Assembly (NCBI RefSeq): GCF_001552435.1
Contig: NZ_BCRE01000051.1
Coordinates: forward strand, 1 to 55,624
Source: Kribbia dieselivorans NBRC 106261
GTDB taxonomy: Bacteria; Actinomycetota; Actinomycetes; Actinomycetales; Dermatophilaceae
Length of the DNA stretch: 55,624 nucleotides
Direction of reading: 5' to 3'
Part shown: piece after piece, positions 12,058 through 21,442 of the stretch
How positions within the stretch are numbered: position 1 is the stretch's first letter
Layout of the letters: each line of letters begins with the position of its first letter
Notes under the pieces: model-generated
Told to the model about the DNA's origin: nothing
Seen by the model: only the letters and a program-made list of their open reading frames with translations
Databases searched by the model: none
Program-made: the position numbers and the translations under genes

Positions 12058-12705
12058 ATGTCGACGACGCCGCGGGGGCCGGTGACCCACGACGCGCTCG
12101 TCCTGGCAGGCGGGCGCGGTCATCGCCTGGGCAGCGTCGACAAGGCCGCCCTGGTCGTCGGCGGGGTCCGCTTGCTCGACCGGGCGATGTCCGCCACCCT
12201 GGCCGCGCGGGCCACCGTCGTCGTCGGCCCACCCCGGCAATTGCCCCCGCGCGTGCTCCAGACCTGCGAGGAGCCACCCCACTCGGGGACCGTGGCCGCG
12301 GTGAGCGCCGGGCTGCGCCGTCTGGCGCTGGGTCGCACCCCCAGCCCGTGGACCCTGGTGCTGGCCTGCGACCTACCCCGGGCCGATCAGGCGGTGGTGC
12401 GACTGCTCAAGAAGTCACGCACACCGGAGCCGAGTGTGGACGCCTTCGCGTTGATCGGCACCGACGGTCGCCCCATGCCCCTTTTCGCCCTGTACCGGAC
12501 CCCCTCGCTCGCGGCGGCCATGGGTGCACTCGACGCCACGACCGCGACGTCCGCGGGCGACGCTCCGACGATGGAACAGGTGCTCGCCCACCTCGAGGTG
12601 ACCTCGATCAGGATCGACCCTGCCCTGGTCGAGGGCGTGGACACGTGGGAGCAGGCCCGGGACTGGGATCGACAACTCACGGCGCCGCAACCCGAGACCG
12701 ACTGA
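12058..12705 (+). CDS. MobA-like NTP transferase (molybdenum cofactor guanylyltransferase family)
   Basis: A 215-residue nucleotidyltransferase. The N-terminal LVLAGGRGHRLGSVDKAAL is the nucleotide-binding loop LAGGxxxRxGxxKA. DLPRAD (near residue 105) is the metal-binding Asp region, and the ending VDTWEQARDW resembles the N-T-P-E-D-L end of MobA proteins. By family it would link GMP to molybdopterin or act on a related sugar-phosphate. No other molybdenum cofactor gene is nearby, so the exact substrate is open. It stands alone, divergent from treX. Confidence 0.8.
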   Translation: MSTTPRGPVTHDALVLAGGRGHRLGSVDKAALVVGGVRLLDRAMSATLAARATVVVGPPRQLPPRVLQTCEEPPHSGTVAAVSAGLRRLALGRTPSPWTLVLACDLPRADQAVVRLLKKSRTPEPSVDAFALIGTDGRPMPLFALYRTPSLAAAMGALDATTATSAGDAPTMEQVLAHLEVTSIRIDPALVEGVDTWEQARDWDRQLTAPQPETD

Positions 12706-12722
12706 CGGGCTCCTCGCCCACG

Positions 12723-12754
12723 ACCGCGAGGTAAGCGATTGCTTACCTCGCGGT
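12723..12754. promoter_or_regulatory. Palindrome upstream of the TetR gene: candidate operator
   Basis: Fourteen-base perfect arms (ACCGCGAGGTAAGC and its complement) flank GATT. The core TAAGC-N4-GCTTA resembles TetR-family operators. Its centre is about 37 bases upstream of the ATG at 12776, where a promoter is expected, so autoregulation is likely. It also lies 18 bases after the MobA-like stop and could double as a terminator. Confidence 0.5.
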
Positions 12755-12775
12755 GATTGAGGCATCCTGACGGAC

Positions 12776-13420
12776 ATGACTCCCGACTCCGTGGGCGCGC
12801 CCGTCCGTCCGACCGCCTCGACCCACGCACAGGCGTTGGCCGAGGAGACGGTGCCTCCGGGGATCCTCCGGCTGTTCACCGCCGCCGCAGATGCCTTCTC
12901 ACAGAAGGGGTTCCACGCGACGACGACGCGGGACATCGCCTCACGCGCCGGTCTGAGCCCGGCCGGCGTGTACGTCCACTTCTCCTCGAAGGAGGACCTG
13001 CTCTATCGCCTGTCGCGCGAAGGTCACGTGGTCGCCCGCGACGCCCTGCGCGAGGCCGCCGCGGCCGCGTCGGATCCCGAGGACGCCCTGCGCGCCCTCG
13101 TCACGTCCTTCGCCCAGTGGCACGCCGAGAACTACCAACTGGCCCACATCGTGCAGTACGAGTTCCGCCACCTCTCCGACGAGCACCGCACCGAGGTGCT
13201 GCGGCTGCGCAAGGAGATCGACTCGACGTTCGCCACCGTGTTGCGCGACGGCGTCGAGCAGGGCGTCTTCGAGGTGACCGACCTGCGGCTGACGACGCTG
13301 GCGATCACGTCGATGATCGTCGACGTCGCCCGGTGGTACCACACGGGCGTCAGCGAGACGCCCGACCACATCGCGACGACGTACGCGGACCTCGCGCTGC
13401 GGCTGGTCAGTCGCGGGTGA
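12776..13420 (+). CDS. TetR/AcrR family transcriptional regulator
   Basis: A 214-residue regulator. Residues ~30-85 hold the TetR DNA-binding domain with the helix-turn-helix TTTRDIASRAGLSPAGVYVH followed by FSSKEDLLY. The C-terminal ligand-binding half is alpha-helical and of the length seen in regulators of acyl-CoA metabolism, but the ligand cannot be deduced. A perfect palindrome lies directly upstream. Its 3' end overlaps the convergent ettA gene by 14 bases, leaving no room for a terminator there. Confidence 0.88.
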   Translation: MTPDSVGAPVRPTASTHAQALAEETVPPGILRLFTAAADAFSQKGFHATTTRDIASRAGLSPAGVYVHFSSKEDLLYRLSREGHVVARDALREAAAAASDPEDALRALVTSFAQWHAENYQLAHIVQYEFRHLSDEHRTEVLRLRKEIDSTFATVLRDGVEQGVFEVTDLRLTTLAITSMIVDVARWYHTGVSETPDHIATTYADLALRLVSRG

Positions 13421-15089
13421 GCTTGCGGTAGGTGACCCGGTGGGGGCGGGCGGCCTCCTCGCCGAGCCGGTCGACCTTGTTCTTCTCGTAGGCCTCGAAG
13501 TTGCCCTCGAACCAGTACCACCGTGCCGGGTTCTCCTCGGTGCCCTCGTACGCGAGGATGTGCGTGGCCACCCGGTCGAGGAACCACCGGTCGTGGCTGA
13601 TGACCACGGCACAGCCGGGGAACTCCAGCAACGCGTTCTCCAGCGAGCCGAGGGTCTCGACGTCGAGGTCGTTGGTCGGCTCGTCGAGGAGCAGCAGGTT
13701 GCCGCCCTGTTTGAGGGTCAGCGCCAGGTTGAGGCGGTTGCGCTCACCACCGGAGAGCACGCCGGCCTTCTTCTGCTGGTCCGGACCCTTGAACCCGAAC
13801 TGGCTGACGTAGGCGCGCGAGGGGATCTCGACCTGACCGACCTGGATGTGGTCGAGCCCTTCGGAGACGACCTCCCAGAGCGTCTTCTCCGGGTCGATGC
13901 CGGCACGAGACTGGTCGACGTAGGAGATCTTCACCGTCTCACCGATGTCGACGGTGCCGGCGTCGGCCGGCTCGAGCCCGACGATGGTCTTGAACAGCGT
14001 CGTCTTGCCGACGCCGTTGGGGCCGATGACGCCGACGATGCCGTTGCGTGGGAGCGAGAACGACAGGCCGTCGATGAGCACGCGGTCGCCGAAGCCCTTG
14101 GTGAGGTTGGTGACCTCGATGACCTTCGATCCCAGGCGCGGGCCCGGCGGGATCTGGATCTCCTCGAAGTCGAGCTTGCGGGTGCGCTCGGCCTCGGCCG
14201 CCATCTCCTCGTAGCGGGCCAGGCGGGCCTTGGACTTGGTCTGGCGAGCCTTGGCGTTGGACCGGACCCACTCCAGCTCGGAGGCCAGCCGCTTGGCCAG
14301 CTTGGCGTCCTTCTTGCCCTGGATCTGCAGACGCTCCTGCTTCTTCTCCAGGTAGGTCGAGTAGTTGCCCTCGTAGGGGTAGAGGCGGCCGCGGTCGACC
14401 TCGGCGATCCACTGCGCGACGTTGTCCATGAAGTACCGGTCGTGCGTGACGGCGACGACGGCGCCGGGGTACTCGGCCAGGTGCTGCTCGAGCCAGAGGA
14501 CCGACTCGGCGTCGAGGTGGTTGGTCGGCTCGTCGAGGAGCAGCAGGTCGGGCTTCTGGAGCAGCAGCTTGCACAGCGCGACACGGCGACGCTCACCACC
14601 GGAGAGGACGGTGACGTCGGCGTCCGGCGGCGGGCACCGCAGCGCGTCCATGGCCTGCTCGAGCTGGTTGTCGAGATCCCACGCGTCGGCGTGGTCGATC
14701 TCCTCCTGAAGCTTGCCCATCTCTTCCATGAGGGCGTCGAAGTCGGCGTCCGGGTCGGCCATCTGCTCGGAGATCTCGTTGTACCGGTCGAGCTTGGCCT
14801 TGATCTCGCCGGCACCCTCCTGCACGTTCTCCAGGACGGTCTTGTCCTCGGTCAGCGGGGGCTCCTGCAGCAGGATGCCCACGGTGGCTCCCTTCGCCAA
14901 CTGGGCCTCGCCGTTGGACGGCTTGTCCAGGCCGGCCATGATCTTGAGGATCGTCGACTTGCCGGCGCCGTTGGGACCGACCATGCCGATCTTGGCGCCC
15001 GGGTAGAACGACATCGTCACGTCGTCGAGGATGACCTTCTCGTTGTGCGCCTTGCGCGCCTTGACCATGGTGTAGATGAACTCGGGCAT
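13407..15089 (-). CDS. ettA: Energy-dependent translational throttle protein EttA (ABC-F ATPase)
   Basis: A 560-residue ABC-F protein that binds the ribosomal E site and gates the first peptide bond according to ATP/ADP level. Two ABC cassettes are visible: GPNGAGKST, LSGGERRR and LLLDEPTNHLD in the first; GPNGVGKTT, LSGGERNR and LLLDEPTNDLD in the second. An arm insertion is in the first, and a charged linker (residues ~235-310) joins the two. The N-terminus EFIYTMVKARKAHNEKVIL is the EttA form. It has no membrane domain. No clear Shine-Dalgarno sequence precedes the ATG. Confidence 0.95.
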   Translation of the reverse strand: MPEFIYTMVKARKAHNEKVILDDVTMSFYPGAKIGMVGPNGAGKSTILKIMAGLDKPSNGEAQLAKGATVGILLQEPPLTEDKTVLENVQEGAGEIKAKLDRYNEISEQMADPDADFDALMEEMGKLQEEIDHADAWDLDNQLEQAMDALRCPPPDADVTVLSGGERRRVALCKLLLQKPDLLLLDEPTNHLDAESVLWLEQHLAEYPGAVVAVTHDRYFMDNVAQWIAEVDRGRLYPYEGNYSTYLEKKQERLQIQGKKDAKLAKRLASELEWVRSNAKARQTKSKARLARYEEMAAEAERTRKLDFEEIQIPPGPRLGSKVIEVTNLTKGFGDRVLIDGLSFSLPRNGIVGVIGPNGVGKTTLFKTIVGLEPADAGTVDIGETVKISYVDQSRAGIDPEKTLWEVVSEGLDHIQVGQVEIPSRAYVSQFGFKGPDQQKKAGVLSGGERNRLNLALTLKQGGNLLLLDEPTNDLDVETLGSLENALLEFPGCAVVISHDRWFLDRVATHILAYEGTEENPARWYWFEGNFEAYEKNKVDRLGEEAARPHRVTYRKLTRD

Positions 15090-15143
15090 GAGGGAAGGTT
15101 AGCCAGTCCGCTCCCCCAGCCCGAATCCACCGCTCGATCCGGG

Positions 15144-15665
15144 TCAGGGCACCGGGACCAACTCACCGTCGGGCACGACGTCGAAGTCACGTTCGGCGTG
15201 CTCCCGCTCCGCCTGCTCGCGCTCCGCCTGCTCCCGGGCCTCGTCGTCCATCGACTGGTGGGCGGCCGCGACGACCGGGTCGCGCTCGGCCTCCGGGCCG
15301 CGCCCCCGCACGCCCTTGGTGAACTCGGTGGTGCCGCGGCTGAGGTCGTGCCCGACCGCGGAGGCGTCGATCTCCAACCCGTACCAGGTGGTGCCGTCAC
15401 CGCGCTCGTAGCTCGTGGTCTTGAGTCGACCGCGCACCATCACCGCCTCCCCCTTCTTGATCGATCGGGCGCAGTTGCTCGCCAGTGAGCGCCAGGTCTT
15501 GACGTCGAACCAGTTCGTGTAGGCGTCCTCCCACAACCCATCCTTGTTCTGCCGCCGGACCGTCACGGCGAGACGGAAGAAGGTGAAGGCATCACCGGCC
15601 TGGCTGATGCCGGTCACCGGCTCCGTGCTGACATTGCCGCAGACGTTGACGTAGGTCTCGTTCAC
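15144..15665 (-). CDS. ssb: Single-stranded DNA-binding protein (SSB family)
   Basis: A 173-residue OB-fold protein. MNETYVNVCGNVSTEP, FFRLAVTVRR and NWFDVKTWRSLASN, then KKGEAVMVRGRLKT, follow the SSB pattern. The C-terminal 60 residues are Glu/Arg-rich and lack the acidic DDDIPF-type tip of the replicative SSB, so this is probably the accessory actinobacterial SSB-like protein rather than the main one. The start is GTG with a good AAGGAG seven bases upstream. A 16-base GC palindrome (15685-15700) lies in its leader. Confidence 0.88.
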   Translation of the reverse strand: MNETYVNVCGNVSTEPVTGISQAGDAFTFFRLAVTVRRQNKDGLWEDAYTNWFDVKTWRSLASNCARSIKKGEAVMVRGRLKTTSYERGDGTTWYGLEIDASAVGHDLSRGTTEFTKGVRGRGPEAERDPVVAAAHQSMDDEAREQAEREQAEREHAERDFDVVPDGELVPVP

Positions 15666-15798
15666 ACCGCACTCCTTGAAGTGTGCGCCCCGCGGGGCGC
15701 TCGATCGCTCCGGCGGGTCCGCCGGGCACGACCACTCTCAGGGCTGCGACTCGCCCCCGTCATGGGGCGAATCCGCGGCTGTGGATGACGAAGGCCGG

Positions 15799-17490
15799 TC
15801 AGGCCGACCTGTGGACAACTGGACGCGACGGTTGTCCCGCCGCCGCCTGCAGGTGCTCGCGGGTCTCCCGGTGACGGGCCAGCACGTCCGCCACCGGCGC
15901 GACGAGCTCGTTCTGGGCCACCCCGGAGATTCGTTCCCGCAGGTCCGCGGCAACCTGGGCGGTGCGACGACGCGCACCGGCCGAGGCGAGCGGCTTGGCG
16001 AGGAGGGCGAGGAGCCCGCCCAAAAGCAAACCGCCGGCCAGGAGCACGAACGGCGTGCCGAAGGGGCCGGTCTGCGGGGTCGGGATGTCGACCTGCAGCC
16101 ACGCGGCCACCCCGAGGACCGCCAGCCAGACGAACCCGACGATGGCGGTCAGGGCGAAGAGCACCTGCAGCGCACCCAAGATGCTCCACCACAGCGGCGC
16201 CCGGCCCCGCAGCGGAGCCGCGATCACGGCCTGATCGAGGGCATCGGCCAGATTGTCGTCGCCCGGGCTCGCCGCGTCGGTCACGGCCTCGCCCCACCGC
16301 ACCGGCAAACCGGTCGCGGCGCGATCGGCCATGCCCGCCGTGGCCAAATCGACCGCGGCTCGTGCGGCCGGGGTCGGCGGCGGGATCGACGAGCGGCCCA
16401 GCACCTGACGGACATCCGCCTCGGTGATCTTGCCGCTGCGACCGGAGCCGTTGACCCGCAACCGCTTGAGCGGATCCGGGCGCAGGGCCTGCACCCACCG
16501 GGTGAACGGCCACCCGGTGCGCGCCAGGGACTCCTGCCGGAAGTCCCGGCCCACCGCGTCGAGCACCGTCGGCACACCTGCGGCGCGCGAGAGCGCATCG
16601 ACCAACCCCGGCGTGGCGAGGGTGGTGGGGTCGGTTTCCGAGTCGGCGACATCGGAGCGCAGCGCGCGGGCGTTGGTCGTCAGGTCGGTCGCCAACCGGA
16701 CGCGAGCCGCGGTCGAACCGCTGACCGCCTGCTCCAACTCGGCGCGCAACTGGGGCAGACCATCACCGGTAGTGGCGGAGGTGGCGAAGACGTGCGGGGC
16801 GGTGATCCCGTCCCGCACGAGGATCTGGCGCAGGTCATCGAGGCACTGTTGCACCTGCGGCGGCGTCAGCCGGTCGGACTGGTTGAGCACGACGAGCATG
16901 AGCGTGTCGTAATCGGCCAAGGCCGCGACGAAGTCGTCGTGGAGCCTCGCATCGGCGTACTTCTGGGGGTCGGTGACCCACACGAAGACGTCGACGAGGG
17001 CCAGCAGTCGCTCGGTCTCGTCCCGGTGTGCGGTCTCGAACGAGTCGACGTCCGGCAGGTCGAGCAGCACCAGGCCGTCGAGCGAGGTGTCGTCGCCGCT
17101 GACGGTGTGCCGGGCTCCGACCTTGAGCCAGTCGAGCAGGTCCCCGGCCGGTTCGTCACCGAAGATGGCCGCGGTGGCCTTCGACGTCGTGGGGCGCAGC
17201 ACCCCGACACGGGAGACGTCCTCGCCGACGAGCGCGTTGAACAGGCTGGACTTGCCCGACCCCGTGGCCCCGGCGAGCGCGACGACGGTCCGGCCCCCGG
17301 TCAGCCGGATGCGTTCGTGCACCTTCGCGGTGACCTGCTCGGCCGCATCGACCTTGACCGGGTCGAGTTGGGAACCACCGCTGATGAGCGCCGATTCCAG
17401 GGACTGCAGACGGTCGGCGAGGGTGTCGGCGGAAATCTGCGGCGCGGCCTCCGCGCTCCGACGTCGTGTGGTGTTGAACACGGGCGTCAC
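15799..17490 (-). CDS. Membrane-anchored dynamin-like GTPase, second of a pair
   Basis: A 563-residue protein with a GTPase domain: P-loop GATGSGKSSLFNALVG, G3 region LLDLPDVDSFE and G4-like VLNQSD. After a helical middle there are two hydrophobic hairpins (WWSILGALQVLFALTAIVGF and PFVLLAGGLLLGGLLALLA) that would anchor it in the membrane. This layout is that of bacterial dynamin-like/YfjP-type GTPases thought to remodel or stabilise membranes. Its GTG overlaps the stop of the upstream partner (GTGA), so the two are co-translated, probably as a hetero-oligomer. Confidence 0.82.
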   Translation of the reverse strand: MTPVFNTTRRRSAEAAPQISADTLADRLQSLESALISGGSQLDPVKVDAAEQVTAKVHERIRLTGGRTVVALAGATGSGKSSLFNALVGEDVSRVGVLRPTTSKATAAIFGDEPAGDLLDWLKVGARHTVSGDDTSLDGLVLLDLPDVDSFETAHRDETERLLALVDVFVWVTDPQKYADARLHDDFVAALADYDTLMLVVLNQSDRLTPPQVQQCLDDLRQILVRDGITAPHVFATSATTGDGLPQLRAELEQAVSGSTAARVRLATDLTTNARALRSDVADSETDPTTLATPGLVDALSRAAGVPTVLDAVGRDFRQESLARTGWPFTRWVQALRPDPLKRLRVNGSGRSGKITEADVRQVLGRSSIPPPTPAARAAVDLATAGMADRAATGLPVRWGEAVTDAASPGDDNLADALDQAVIAAPLRGRAPLWWSILGALQVLFALTAIVGFVWLAVLGVAAWLQVDIPTPQTGPFGTPFVLLAGGLLLGGLLALLAKPLASAGARRRTAQVAADLRERISGVAQNELVAPVADVLARHRETREHLQAAAGQPSRPVVHRSA

Positions 17491-19196
17491 GATGCTGCCT
17501 CCACTTCGGCTGCGGCCAGTTCGAGTCGGGCCACCTGGCGATCGGTCACCGAGACCGCACCGACGGCGGTCTCGAAGCGGGCACGTTCGGTGTCGAGCAG
17601 GGCGGAGACGCGTGCCGACAGCAGGTCACGTGCCTTGGCGGCCATGGTGCGCACGGCCTGGTCGCCGAAGATCGCCTCGAGGATCTTCTGCGCGAGCACC
17701 GTGGTCCCGCCGGCGATGCCGATCTCGGCGCCGACGAGTCCGCCGGTGTGGGAGAAGGCCACGAGCATGAGGAGCAGGCCCACGCCGTTGACGCCGTAGG
17801 CGGCGATCCGGGCGCTGGTCCGCCGGTCGGCACCCTCGGCGCGCACGAGGTCGAGCACTTCGCCCTGCCAGTCGCGCACCATCCGGTCGACGGTGTCGTG
17901 AAAGCCGCGGCTACCGCGCTCCAGTTCGGGGTGGTCGGCCAGAAGCGCCCGGCCTGCCTCGGTGCCGCGCCAGGTGCGCACCACCCGTTGCGCGGCCGTG
18001 TTCGACTGGGCGACCACGAGATCGGCCACGCCGGTGTGCAGTGCCTCGCCGAGGTTCTGCTGCGGCGAGGGCTGGCCGCGCAGGGCGGCGGTCAGACGAT
18101 CGCGCCAACGCCCCACGGTGGACTCGACCTTCTTGAAGAACTCACCCGTCCCGACGAACTCCTGCCACCTGGCGAGGACCTCGCCGCGCAGCAACTGGCC
18201 GTCACTGACCCACTGGGCCACACCGTGCTCCGCCTCGGCGTAGGCGAGGTCGACCTCGGTCATCAGTGCCGCTGTCTGCGACTGCTGGGCCCGCGCGGCC
18301 TCGATCAGCGTGCCGGTGCGCGCGTCGATCGAGTGCAGCGCCCCCTCCAACGTCTGACGGATGACGACGCGCCGCGCATGCGGGTCGCCGCCGAGGGCCG
18401 TCAGCCAGGCCAGCAGACGCTCGGTCGTGGCCTGGGGCAGCAGCCCAGCGTCGTCGAGAGTCGACTCGGGGATGACGAAGACCGGCGAGGTGCCCAGACC
18501 GTGCTCCCGCAGGCGGCCGATGAGGTGGTCACGCACCTTCACCGCGTCTTCCTGACCGACCCGGTTGAGGACGATGGCCACCGCCGTGCCGCGTTGGGCG
18601 GCCTGCTCCAGCAACTCCCAGGGCACCGCGTCGGCGTACCGGGCGGCGGTCGTGACGAACAGCCACAGGTCCGCGGCGGCGAGCAATTGCCACGACAGAG
18701 CGCGGTTGGCCTGCACGACCGAGTCGATGTCGGGGGTGTCGAGCAGCGCGATCCCGGCCGGCAACAGCTCCGCGCCGACGAGGTGGACGCTGTTCGACTG
18801 ACCGGTACCGGGGCGGTCACCGGTCACGCGGGAGAGGCTGGGCAGGATGCGGTGCCCGTGGAACCAGCGAGCGTCTTCGGGGTGGTGGACGAGGACCGGT
18901 GAGGTCGTCGTCGGGCGGATCACGCCAGTGGCGCTGACCTTGCGGCCGAGGAGGGAGTTGACCAAGGTCGACTTGCCGGCGCCGGTCGACCCGCCGATGA
19001 CCGCGAGCAACGGAGCGTCGATCGACTGCAGACGCGGGATGACGTAGTCGTCGAGTTGGTGCAGCAGCGCGGCGCGCTCCTCCTCGGCGGCAGTGGTGCT
19101 CGGCAGATCCAAGGGCAAGCGGGTGCGTTCCACCTCGTCGCGGAGGGTCTGTACCGCGCCGAGCAGTCGGTCGGACTCATCGACGGCGGTGCTCAT
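17487..19196 (-). CDS. Dynamin-like GTPase, first of a pair
   Basis: A 569-residue protein with P-loop GGSTGAGKSTLVNSLLG, switch region ALLDTPDIDSV and G4-like VLNRVGQ, a long helical stalk, and a C-terminal hydrophobic segment (GVNGVGLLLMLVAFSHTGGL plus AEIGIAGGTTVLA). The ATG at 19196 was chosen; the frame stays open to 19331 but the extra residues overlap the tRNA-Arg promoter region and look non-coding. Such genes are often mislabelled ABC transporter ATPases. Tandem dynamin-like pairs of this type are known in actinobacteria, where some act at division or sporulation septa; the role here is inference. Confidence 0.82.
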   Translation of the reverse strand: MSTAVDESDRLLGAVQTLRDEVERTRLPLDLPSTTAAEEERAALLHQLDDYVIPRLQSIDAPLLAVIGGSTGAGKSTLVNSLLGRKVSATGVIRPTTTSPVLVHHPEDARWFHGHRILPSLSRVTGDRPGTGQSNSVHLVGAELLPAGIALLDTPDIDSVVQANRALSWQLLAAADLWLFVTTAARYADAVPWELLEQAAQRGTAVAIVLNRVGQEDAVKVRDHLIGRLREHGLGTSPVFVIPESTLDDAGLLPQATTERLLAWLTALGGDPHARRVVIRQTLEGALHSIDARTGTLIEAARAQQSQTAALMTEVDLAYAEAEHGVAQWVSDGQLLRGEVLARWQEFVGTGEFFKKVESTVGRWRDRLTAALRGQPSPQQNLGEALHTGVADLVVAQSNTAAQRVVRTWRGTEAGRALLADHPELERGSRGFHDTVDRMVRDWQGEVLDLVRAEGADRRTSARIAAYGVNGVGLLLMLVAFSHTGGLVGAEIGIAGGTTVLAQKILEAIFGDQAVRTMAAKARDLLSARVSALLDTERARFETAVGAVSVTDRQVARLELAAAEVEAAS

Positions 19197-19331
19197 GTGG
19201 CCAACCTTATCCAGTGGGGGCAGATCACGCGGGCCACCGCCACGGGCCGTGGTTCGCTCACCCCAAGGACGCTCTGGGTGCGCCGAACCGCTGCCCCTAC
19301 ACTGGTCGAGGTCCGCTGCGGCGGACCGCAT

Positions 19332-19405
<74 letters not shown>

Positions 19406-19427
19406 CATCGTGTCGCCGGCGCTGCGC

Positions 19428-20555
19428 TCAGCGGGCCGGCGCGAGCATCTGGGCCCGTGACCGCGACAGCGCGTCGAGGAGACGACGCTCCGTCTGTGGC
19501 GCCGTGCTGGTGGCGTGCCCGTTGGCCATGCGGGCGCGCAGCAGCGCCAGTTCGGAAGCGTTGTCCTGGAAGGCCCGCATCGCCGTGAACCGTTGACTGC
19601 CACCGGAGTGTCGTGCCCAGCCCAGCGCCTGACGTCGCCCACGCATGCTGGAGAGCATCTCGACCTCCCCGGGGCTCAGCCAGCCGTACGCGGCGTAGTC
19701 GGAGAGGTATCGGCCGATGAGACGGCCCTCGCGACGGCGCACCCAGATGACGAACACGGTGTAGGCGACAAACACCGGCACGCCGATGAACAGGTAGCCC
19801 GCGAGAATCCCCGAGCCGGAGAAGGCGAGCAGGTTCCACCCACCGTGCGCGATCACGGCCAGGACCCACCCGATGACCGGCGCGACGACCCGCACGAGCG
19901 AGGAACGAGACTCCGCTGCAATGCCGATGCCCAGGCCGGTCAACGACGTGAACATCGGGTGCGCGAACGGGCTGAGCAGACCGCGGCCGAAGAAGACACC
20001 GGTGAGCATCTGGGCTCCCCCATCGGTCCAGGCGACGGCCATGTACTGGATGTTCTCGGTGAACGCGAAACCCGCGGCGACGATGCCGGCGTACACCAGT
20101 CCGTCGACGATGCCGTCGAACTCCTGACGCCGGAACCACCACATGAGCAGGACGATGGAGCCCTTGAGCGACTCCTCCACGATCGGAGCGACGAAGATCG
20201 CCGTCGTCGCCTGCGCCGAGTTCTCGTCCGTGACGGCCAGGAACACCGCCATCGCCCCGGTGTTGGCCACCATCGCCAGCGCGGTCGCGACCAGGGCTCC
20301 GGCGAGGAACGCGAAGATGAGATACCGGGCGGGCTCGGCCTCGAACCGGTCCAGCCACAGGAACGAGGGCACGACGATCCCCACGGGGATCAGGGCTGCG
20401 AGGATGCCCACGACGATGGCCACGGTGCTGAAGGTCGCCCCGAAGTAGATGGTCAGGGCGGCCAGGCAGAGCAGCAGCCCGGCGCCGATCAGGCCGGCGA
20501 CGAGCCACCGGCGTAGCGTCGGCCGCGAGGTGGGGTTCATGACCGAACTCGACAT
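19428..20555 (-). CDS. PrsW family intramembrane metalloprotease
   Basis: A 375-residue polytopic protein with about eight hydrophobic segments (LVAGLIGAGLLLCLAALTIYF, YLIFAFLAGALVATALAMVA and so on). It has the PrsW motifs EESLKG (EExxK), FTENIQYM and the metal-ligand histidines in AHPMFTSLTG and AHGGWN. PrsW-type proteases cut membrane proteins such as anti-sigma factors; no anti-sigma gene is adjacent. The C-terminal ~90 residues are cytoplasmic, basic and without a known motif. It is divergent from orn. Confidence 0.88.
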   Translation of the reverse strand: MSSSVMNPTSRPTLRRWLVAGLIGAGLLLCLAALTIYFGATFSTVAIVVGILAALIPVGIVVPSFLWLDRFEAEPARYLIFAFLAGALVATALAMVANTGAMAVFLAVTDENSAQATTAIFVAPIVEESLKGSIVLLMWWFRRQEFDGIVDGLVYAGIVAAGFAFTENIQYMAVAWTDGGAQMLTGVFFGRGLLSPFAHPMFTSLTGLGIGIAAESRSSLVRVVAPVIGWVLAVIAHGGWNLLAFSGSGILAGYLFIGVPVFVAYTVFVIWVRRREGRLIGRYLSDYAAYGWLSPGEVEMLSSMRGRRQALGWARHSGGSQRFTAMRAFQDNASELALLRARMANGHATSTAPQTERRLLDALSRSRAQMLAPAR

Positions 20556-20607
20556 GGGCGAAACCCTAGTGCAGTGGGATGTCGCGGCCCCCGGCTAGAG
20601 TCGATGC

Positions 20608-21240
20608 GTGACAACGGAGCCCAACGACCGCGCACACACCGACCGAATCATCTGGATCGACTGTGAGATGACCGGTCTTTCGCTGACCTCCGACGCCCTG
20701 ATCGAGGTGGCCGCGCTGGTCACGGATTATGAGTTGACGGTGCTCGGCGAGGGTGTCGACGTCGTCATCCGCCCGCCCGAGGCAGCGCTGGCCCAGATGG
20801 GCGACTTCGTGCGGCAGATGCACACCGACTCCGGGCTGCTCGACGAACTGGCCGAGGGAGTCTCGGTGCGGGAGGCCGAGGAGATGGTCCTGGCGTACGT
20901 GCGGTCCCAGGCACCCGAGCCGGGGAAATCGCCGCTGGGTGGCAACACGGTCTCGACCGACCGGGCGTTCCTGGCCCGCGACATGGCCGAGCTCGACGCG
21001 CACATGCACTACCGGATCATCGACGTGTCCTCGATCAAGGAGCTCAGCCGCCGCTGGTACCCCCGGGCCTACTTCCAGGCTCCGGCCAAGAACGGTGGGC
21101 ACCGGGCGCTGGCCGACATCCAGGAGTCGATCGCGGAGCTGCGCTACTACCGGGAGGCGGTCTTCCTGCCCGCGCCCGGCCTCGACACGACCACGTTGAA
21201 GGCACTGTCGGCCAAGTACACGCTGGCGCCGAACGCCTGA
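20608..21240 (+). CDS. orn: Oligoribonuclease
   Basis: A 210-residue DEDDh 3'-5' exonuclease that degrades 2-5-mer RNA, including pGpG, to mononucleotides. Motifs: ExoI IIWIDCEMTGL, ExoII STDRAFLARDM, and ExoIII GGHRALADIQESI with the catalytic His and Asp. It starts with GTG at 20608; no ATG lies near. Length is slightly above E. coli Orn (181). It is followed by tRNA-Lys. Confidence 0.95.
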   Translation: MTTEPNDRAHTDRIIWIDCEMTGLSLTSDALIEVAALVTDYELTVLGEGVDVVIRPPEAALAQMGDFVRQMHTDSGLLDELAEGVSVREAEEMVLAYVRSQAPEPGKSPLGGNTVSTDRAFLARDMAELDAHMHYRIIDVSSIKELSRRWYPRAYFQAPAKNGGHRALADIQESIAELRYYREAVFLPAPGLDTTTLKALSAKYTLAPNA

Positions 21241-21291
21241 TCTGGGGCCGATTTGGTCCTGGGCGTGGAGTCCAGTAATGTTCTTCCTCGC

Positions 21292-21367
<76 letters not shown>

Positions 21368-21379
21368 GTGTGAATGGGT

Positions 21380-21423
21380 ATGACGAAGGCCGGCGGACCA
21401 TGTGGTCCGCCGGCCTTCGTCAT
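21380..21423. terminator. Hairpin between tRNA-Lys and the CopC-like gene
   Basis: Perfect 21-base arms (ATGACGAAGGCCGGCGGACC onwards) enclose a 2-base loop. It separates the convergent tRNA-Lys and CopC-like genes and is a likely bidirectional terminator without a U tract. Confidence 0.75.
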
Positions 21424-21442
21424 GGCCGGATCGCCGTGAGGC

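Noticed and set aside
15685-15700. GC palindrome in front of ssb as an operator
   Set aside because: Sixteen bases of only G and C arise easily here, and no known regulator motif matches.
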